Shown here: positions 20,848 to 25,654 of the stretch, piece after piece
How the letters are laid out: each line of letters opens with the position of its first letter
How positions within the stretch are numbered: the first letter of the stretch is position 1
DNA from: Ophiothrix spiculata
Taxonomy: Eukaryota; Echinodermata; Ophiuroidea; Amphilepidida; Ophiotrichidae
Reading direction: 5' to 3' (one strand)
NCBI GenBank assembly: GCA_000969725.1
Contig: JXSR01S043358.1
Length of the DNA: 25,654 nucleotides
The notes under the pieces: model-generated
What the model saw: the letters and a program-made list of their open reading frames with translations, nothing else
Databases searched by the model: none
Told to the model about the DNA's origin: nothing
Made by a program: the position numbers and the translations under genes

Positions 20848-20922
20848 CCCCAATAGTGATGGAAAGGTAACTTGTAGTGTTCATGGTTACCGATTCCCAG
20901 GTTACATGTGGTTTAGCACACA
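20848..20922 (+). repeat. direct repeat, copy 1 (partner at 21455-21545)
   Basis: tttccccaatagtgatggaa, then gttcatggttaccgat, then tcccaggttacatgtggttt recur in the same order and orientation at 21455-21545, with small insertions and substitutions. The spacing is about 610 bp. A TTAA-ended MITE lies between the copies. No gene content was recognised. Confidence 0.65.
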
Positions 20923-20975
20923 GGTGCAAATGACCAAAATGAGTGAAACAAAACATTTTCTTAATGACAATAATA

Positions 20976-21238
20976 TTAAGGTGTCTGGTCCACGCGCCGT
21001 CCATGCGTACCAGTACACGCTAGTTTCCGAGTTGGTAAGTGTCGCAATACACATGTGCATATACTCTTGAGTAGTGTTTTGAAGCTAAAATTGCCATATT
21101 TTAATATTATTTTTGGAGAATGAAGTCTGTGATCCCCAATTTTTATTTTTTTATTTGAAGTTCTTTCAAATAAAATAATACTTGTGCGCAGAAATACTAG
21201 AAATCTTCGGCAGATTTATCATGGACCAGACACCTTAA
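20976..21238. mobile_element. TTAA-ended MITE (263 bp)
   Basis: TTAAGGTGTCTGGTCCA at 20976-20992 is the exact reverse complement of 21222-21238. If TTAA is the duplicated target, the transposon tips are GGTGTCTGGTCCA. TTAA targeting is the hallmark of piggyBac-like transposons, but the tip does not start with the usual CC, so the family is uncertain. It has no coding capacity. Confidence 0.85.
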
Positions 21239-21266
21239 GATGCCCAATAAGACACATTTTTTTATC

Positions 21267-21284
21267 AAACACACACACACACAC
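21267..21284. repeat. AC microsatellite
   Basis: About eight to nine AC units. Simple sequence with no further structure. Confidence 0.9.
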
Positions 21285-21454
21285 ATATGATGCAATGGAG
21301 ATGTTGCACTGCATTTATTCGAGTAGACAAGACATCTAATGTGTCAAAATCTCATTAAAGCATAATAATTGATACTACTGGTCAATGTCCTTTTTAATAA
21401 TCTGCAACCGATTCTTTAATGGTAAACATAAGTTTGAAAGGATTCAGTTAGCAT

Positions 21455-21545
21455 TTCTCCCATTTGGCAAGTGATGGAACAATAGCTGTTGGTGTCCATG
21501 GTTACTGATGATATTCCCAGGTTTCATGTCGTTTTAAGTACTAAA
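21455..21545 (+). repeat. direct repeat, copy 2 (partner at 20848-20922)
   Basis: tttctcccatttggcaagtg, then atggaa, then gtccatggttactgat, then tcccaggtttcatgtcgttt align with the earlier copy. The two differ by substitutions and short insertions, so the duplication is old. Confidence 0.65.
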
Positions 21546-22627
21546 CATTTTAATATAATACATAGCTTTTGTATATTTTATATAATTTATTTTGAATAAA
21601 GACTTGATTCAAAATAGATTGAATCACACATTTTAGTAACTGATAAATACAGTCACAACTTACTGCCAGATTCACTAAATGCATAGTTTAGAAATCCTAA
21701 AAGTTAAACTTGAATTTTGCAATTAAGATTTATTTAAGGTGCATCTATAGGAACATGAAAAGAAGATGTAATATAAAATCTGTCAAATATTTTTATACAA
21801 TTTCTGTTATCTCAGATGAGATAAGTTATTCACAAATATTCTTTACCGTACATGAAGTTGTAAATATTGTCATTTTTATCAGTTGATCAATAAAGAATCA
21901 CACCATTTCTTTTTCTTCTATAGATGGCTACCTCTTTTATTTTCCTTCTGATGATACAGACTAGTTGAGATTTTAAAAGCTAGAATTATTAGAATTGGGT
22001 CTTAGAATGAGGATTGTAGCACTCTGTAATGTGTTATTCTCGCTATATCCATAAAAAAAACTGTCTGACAGAAGAAATTTGTTTTATTTCTTATTAGTTA
22101 AAGAGATGACTGATCAAGAAAAAGAAATTTTAAAAAGCACTTTCAACTTTATGATGCTTCAATTTAAAATTTCAGTCAAATCGGAACAATCATTTTGATT
22201 TTACGACCAATTTTGTATTTTTCATTTGCCTATGCTTTACTGTGTAAATAATATAATGGTTACCATAATATTAATAATTTTAACACATTTTCACTTATAT
22301 CTCCAAAACCCAACATGTTTCAGCCGTAAAATTTCACATGGACAATGAGAAAAATATGAGGAACATTTTGGTACCAGAATCTCAGAAAGTTTGAAAAAAT
22401 GCTGACCCAATCGGACAGGGCTCCTTTAAGTGGAAAAGTGCAGATATACATTGTACAAGGTAGAATAACACAAATTGTGGTGATGGTTTTCTCCAGTTAG
22501 TCAATTCCCATGTACGTGCACACATCATTGTGTGACATGAATCGTGATTAATGTTCAGTTTGGGGAAACCAGGTCACCTGAAGCCATGCTGTAAACATGA
22601 AAAAATGCTGCTATATTTAAACCATTG
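21546..22627. other. no gene; one doubtful repeat at 22097-22428
   Basis: AT-rich presumed intron. At 22097-22428 the two ends (gttaaagagatgactg and, in reverse complement, cttaaaggagccctgtcc) show weak mutual similarity and could be a worn inverted-repeat element, but the match is too short to call. Nothing else was recognised. Confidence 0.35.
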
Positions 22628-23166
22628 TACACTCCCGCTCCAAAGTATTTCCGCACAAAAACTTTATTCAGCCAAATCTCAAGTGGTGTTTCTCCAATTT
22701 TCATCATATTTGACAGAGTCTATATTGCATGATTATTGAACTAACTATTCCGGAATTGCATTCATTGCATATGAAAAATATGGCGTGTAATGCACATTAC
22801 CGGTACTATTTTTGCCTACACATAAAAAATTGAGTTTAAATACATTTCTGCCTATTTGTTTTAAAACTTACAACCTGAAAATATTCTATCCAGTTACAAG
22901 GTAATAATGATGTTATGAAAAATTGTTTAGTTACATATTAATGAGATTTTTTTTAAATATTAATGAGATTTGTACTTGTGGTGTATTTGTATATGGCCCA
23001 TGAAATCAGCCATTTCTATGGCAATGGAAGATTAAATATTCTAAGAAACATTGATTTATTCATATTGAACAGATAAGTTACCTATACTAGTATGAATCTT
23101 TGATTATAAAAAAATAGGTTTCTGAACATTTTTGATTGTGTACAAATACTTTAGAGAGGGAGTGTA
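22628..23166 (-). mobile_element. Tc1/mariner-like non-autonomous element, copy B (539 bp)
   Basis: The tips are TACACTCCCGCTCCAAAGTA at 22628 and, in reverse complement from 23166, TACACTCCCTCTCTAAAGTA. Internal blocks at 22978-23030 and 22752-22793 match those of copy A at 18166-18219 and 18381-18416 in the opposite orientation and at matching distances from the ends. TA flanks both sides. The arms are more diverged than in copy A. A short local duplication (atattaatgagattt twice, 22936-22972) is private to this copy. There is no transposase frame. Confidence 0.9.
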
Positions 23167-23525
23167 TTTAAGACCTATATAGTTCTAATAATGTAACAAA
23201 AATAGAAATAAGTCATAAGATGGATTGTGCTGCTTAGAAAAATGTGTTTAATCTGTAGAATCTCAGAATAAAATGGAAGGTTTAAATTTAGAATTTTAAT
23301 TAATAATATCGGATAATGAAGGCCCATTAACATTTGTCTTATTGTAAATGAACATTTCTTTTACCAGTAATAGCCGTACATAATGAGTCGACATACAGCT
23401 GGTTTTTGTACTGATATTGGAAGCTCGAAATGTCACTGCTCCTGTGATGTCTTCATTTAACCAATATTAGCCACTCTAAGCAATAACAGCTTCAGCTCTT
23501 TTTGTTTGTACCTGGGTGTTTGGGT
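23167..23525. other. nothing recognised
   Basis: AT-rich presumed intron without exons, repeats or paired ends. Confidence 0.4.
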
Positions 23526-23539
23526 GTTGCCATGGAAAC
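23526..23539. promoter_or_regulatory. near-consensus RFX X-box
   Basis: GTTGCCATGGAAAC fits the RFX site pattern GTTGCC-AT-GGNAAC with one departure from the perfect palindrome (A where C is usual). RFX factors drive ciliary genes in animals. The site sits about 8.6 kb downstream of the last visible kinase exon, so presumably deep in an intron. The match is seen. The function is inference, and such sites also arise by chance. Confidence 0.4.
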
Positions 23540-23964
23540 ACCAGGGCATTTTCAAAATGGCATGTGGCATATGGCCTTGTGTTTGTTGAGCGCTTTGGGA
23601 GTTGGGTTATGAATGATGATCACCTGTGTGTTTCAATTACAAAATACAATATTTCACCTGGCTGACTGTTTGAAAAAAAAAACAGCGCTACGAAAAAATA
23701 AAAAATTGAAGTTTATGTACAGGCTTTTTGCTATAAACCAAAATTTTTATGGGAAAATATTTAGAAGTCATGATACTAGGGTACGATTTTGATAAAATAT
23801 TGTCATTCACTCAATTGATATTATACCTTACAAGTAAATTAGACCCTGCAATTAAGTCCTGGATATCTCATTGTTAGGTCTTTGGTTAGGTAGTAAGCAC
23901 AGGAATATATTTCATTAGGCCTATATGCGAGGACTTCATGAATAATTTTGTATGAGGTTCAGCA

Positions 23965-24364
23965 GGGGGGGGGGGGCAGTCTCATTCTGGAGGCGACGCG
24001 TATGTAAGGCTCGAAAGACCCCCCTTTTCAGCGTCGCTGTCACCCAAAGACCCCTATTTTTTTGCAATTGCATGTGCTCTCACCCAAAGACCCCATGATT
24101 TTTTAAATTTTTCTCTCACCGAATGCCAAATTTTGATCACCGAATGCCAAATTTCGCTCACTGTATGCCAAAAATCCTAATTATTGACCACTGAGCCCTC
24201 ATATTTTTGTATTTTTCCTCTCACCGAATGCCAAAAATCATGCTCTCACCCAATGACCCCTCATTTTTTGAGCCTGTGCTCTCATCGAATGCCCCAGCCT
24301 GTCGGAGCGCGAGCCTTACACCCGTATCCATTTCATATTTGACTGCCCCCCCCCCCCCCCCCGG
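23965..24364. mobile_element. poly-G-bounded MITE with 9-bp target duplication (400 bp)
   Basis: A direct repeat GGTTCAGCA flanks the element (23956-23964 and 24365-24373). The ends are a G-run followed by gcagtc on the left and gactgc followed by a C-run and gg on the right. Further in, gtaaggctcg is mirrored by gcgagccttac. The duplication length suits hAT (8) or Mutator (9). The interior holds degenerate tandem phrases (next entry). An open frame across it is a by-product of these repeats. There is no transposase. Confidence 0.82.
24043..24296 (+). repeat. degenerate tandem phrases inside the poly-G element
   Basis: The phrases ctcacccaaagacccc and ctcaccgaatgccaaa alternate about eight times in variants (for example near 24040, 24080, 24115, 24139, 24160, 24222, 24244 and 24280). 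They are spaced by T- and A-rich linkers of about 20-40 bases. They look like a minisatellite that grew inside the transposon. Confidence 0.75.
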
Positions 24365-24373
24365 GGTTCAGCA

Positions 24374-25325
24374 TAAGTGTGCATGGTACAGAATATTACC
24401 TGGCGCTCAGTGTCATACTTTCGACTTTACCCACTTCAACATACACTTCACGCATTATATTTTCTGTACCATACCGACACTCAACCTATAGTACTATTAA
24501 GAACACTATAATGTATCTACTGTTGAGACTTGGCAATAATTAGCAATACTGCTGTTGTTTTTCCAGCAATAAATCATGTAGTTTAGTATGTAGTTTGCCC
24601 ATAATTTTGAATTTAAACGTAATCGCAGTTTATCAAATTTGTGATGTTGGTTTAAATTTATTATTATCAAGTTGCACTTAAAATCACCATGACTATGCAA
24701 AACTTTTTTTTTCATATTGCACAGTATGTTTAACGTAAGTCCTAGTTGCTAACCAAAGAAAATCCTATTGACGTCAAAAGCAATTTCTTTGCTCTTTCTT
24801 ATTTCACCATAATAAATTAATACCTTCAGTTTCTTTAATAATGACAATCTGAACAATATCATAAAGTAAATTTATGATTTACATGCAGAGTTTCTAAGCT
24901 ATTATCGTACCTATTGTGATGCATCGTTAAATGGAATTTTCTACAATTGACTAAATGCATGTATGTTAAAAATAACCCTGTAGTAATTAGTATCGTACCT
25001 CATGGAATCAAATTTTTGATGTTGAGGACACTTACTCTATAGATAATGGATTGACTCGCAAAAACTCTCATGTGACTTGGCTCAAAATAGAACGAAATTG
25101 AAATGACCTCGTTCTTTCCATGAGATGCAAAGTTAAAACCAGTATGCCGCACTGGAACCTGAGAATCTTGTTTTCATTCAATTACTCCGGGTTCTATTTC
25201 AATCAATGGTCAGTGACGTTGACCAGCATGCTGTCCATTGCTATTTCGTTCTTTAGCCATGGTGATGGCCTGAGGCAGTTTCAACGATAGCTTTCATGAA
25301 TAGTTCACAACAGGTTTCTATTCCC
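24374..25325. other. nothing recognised
   Basis: AT-rich presumed intron. It contains a TGACGTCA palindrome at 24769-24776. No exon of the kinase, RNA gene or paired transposon ends was recognised. Confidence 0.4.
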
Positions 25326-25654
25326 AGGGGGGCCACCAAGCTATATTGGTGTACACATGCGTGAACAGAAAAACACGGAAAAAGGGGTCATTTTTTCCTG
25401 ACCAACATGGAAAGTACTGCACGTGTTAAGGGGTTTAAAAACGCTGATTTTCAACAAAAAGGGGTGTCTTTTTAAAACAAAACCCACAAAATGTCCATAA
25501 AAAGGTGTTTTTTATATGCAATTTAGAGTAAAATTGCATATAAATCCTTGTTTAGGGGTATTTCTTCAAGGGAAACTAAAACTTGTTTAAGGGATATCTT
25601 TTAAACCTATGTTTGCGCATGTGTACATCAATATATCTGTGTGGCCCCCCCCCC
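25326..25654. mobile_element. G-run-ended MITE, right end at window edge
   Basis: The left end is ggggggccaccaagctatat followed by tggtgtacacatgcg. The right end, in reverse complement from the window edge, reads a G-run, ccacacagatatat and tgatgtacacatgcgc. The arms are therefore about 40 bp and clearly homologous. The right C-run reaches the last base, so the true end and target duplication cannot be seen. The interior repeats the phrase aaaaaggggtgt/aaaaaggtgt. There is no coding capacity. Confidence 0.8.

Noticed and set aside
22097-22428. Possible inverted-repeat element with TTAAAG ends
   Set aside because: The end similarity covers only about 12 loosely matching bases. There is no target duplication, and the arms do not extend inward.
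24043-24296. CRISPR-like regular repeats
   Set aside because: Units are degenerate, spacing is irregular and the DNA is plainly eukaryotic. It is a minisatellite-like interior of a transposon.
24207-24491. 94-codon frame with a proline run
   Set aside because: It crosses the internal repeats and C-run of the poly-G-bounded transposon. The prolines come from the homopolymer.

Overview
The window is AT-rich, intron-dominated animal DNA. It carries one recognisable host gene, split into widely spaced exons, inside a dense field of small non-autonomous transposons. The vertebrate-type telomere motif (TTAGGG/CCCTAA), very long introns, tRNA-derived SINEs ending in ATT repeats and many foldback/MITE elements suggest a marine invertebrate, for example a non-vertebrate deuterostome or a lophotrochozoan. 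I cannot narrow it further from sequence alone.

Host gene: three plus-strand exons (7297-7418, 9052-9124, 14841-14931) with good splice sites and matching phases encode one continuous piece of a CDKL1/CDKL4-type protein kinase. It runs from just after helix C, through the hinge ([11 protein letters not shown]) and the catalytic loop (IHRDVKPEN), to the DFG motif (CDFGFAR). The glycine-rich loop and catalytic lysine exons are not visible in the 7.3 kb upstream. The activation segment and C-lobe exons are not visible in the 10.7 kb downstream. Most of the window is therefore probably intron of this gene.

Mobile DNA, left to right: an hAT-like element with an 8-bp target duplication (656-1063); a TATGTGA-ended inverted repeat (1409-1660); a tRNA-Thr-like gene on the minus strand (2654-2727); a MITE with perfect 27-bp terminal inverted repeats (3668-3806); a G-run element (5183-5592); two AGGCC-ended MITEs bracketing the first kinase exon (6848-7113, 7454-7820); a TATGTGACC-ended MITE (8040-8278); a retroposon tail (8706-8790); a GGGGCGCACC MITE (11789-12011); and a three-level nest of SINE inside TTAA foldback inside TATGTGACC element (12366-13781). 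Then come a MITE filled with telomeric repeats (14036-14189), foldbacks just downstream of the third exon (15023-15424), a TAAGGCG MITE (17195-17390), two opposite-facing copies of one Tc1/mariner-like element (18008-18544 and 22628-23166), a SINE (19090-19260), an AGGCC MITE (20169-20531), a TTAA-ended MITE (20976-21238), a poly-G-bounded element with a 9-bp target duplication (23965-24364), and a similar one cut by the window end (25326-25654).

No open reading frame resembles a transposase or reverse transcriptase, so the transposons here look non-autonomous. The points most worth checking are the nested insertion, the telomere-repeat MITE, the paired Tc1-like copies, and a near-consensus RFX X-box (23526-23539) in the presumed intron of a kinase family known to work at cilia.
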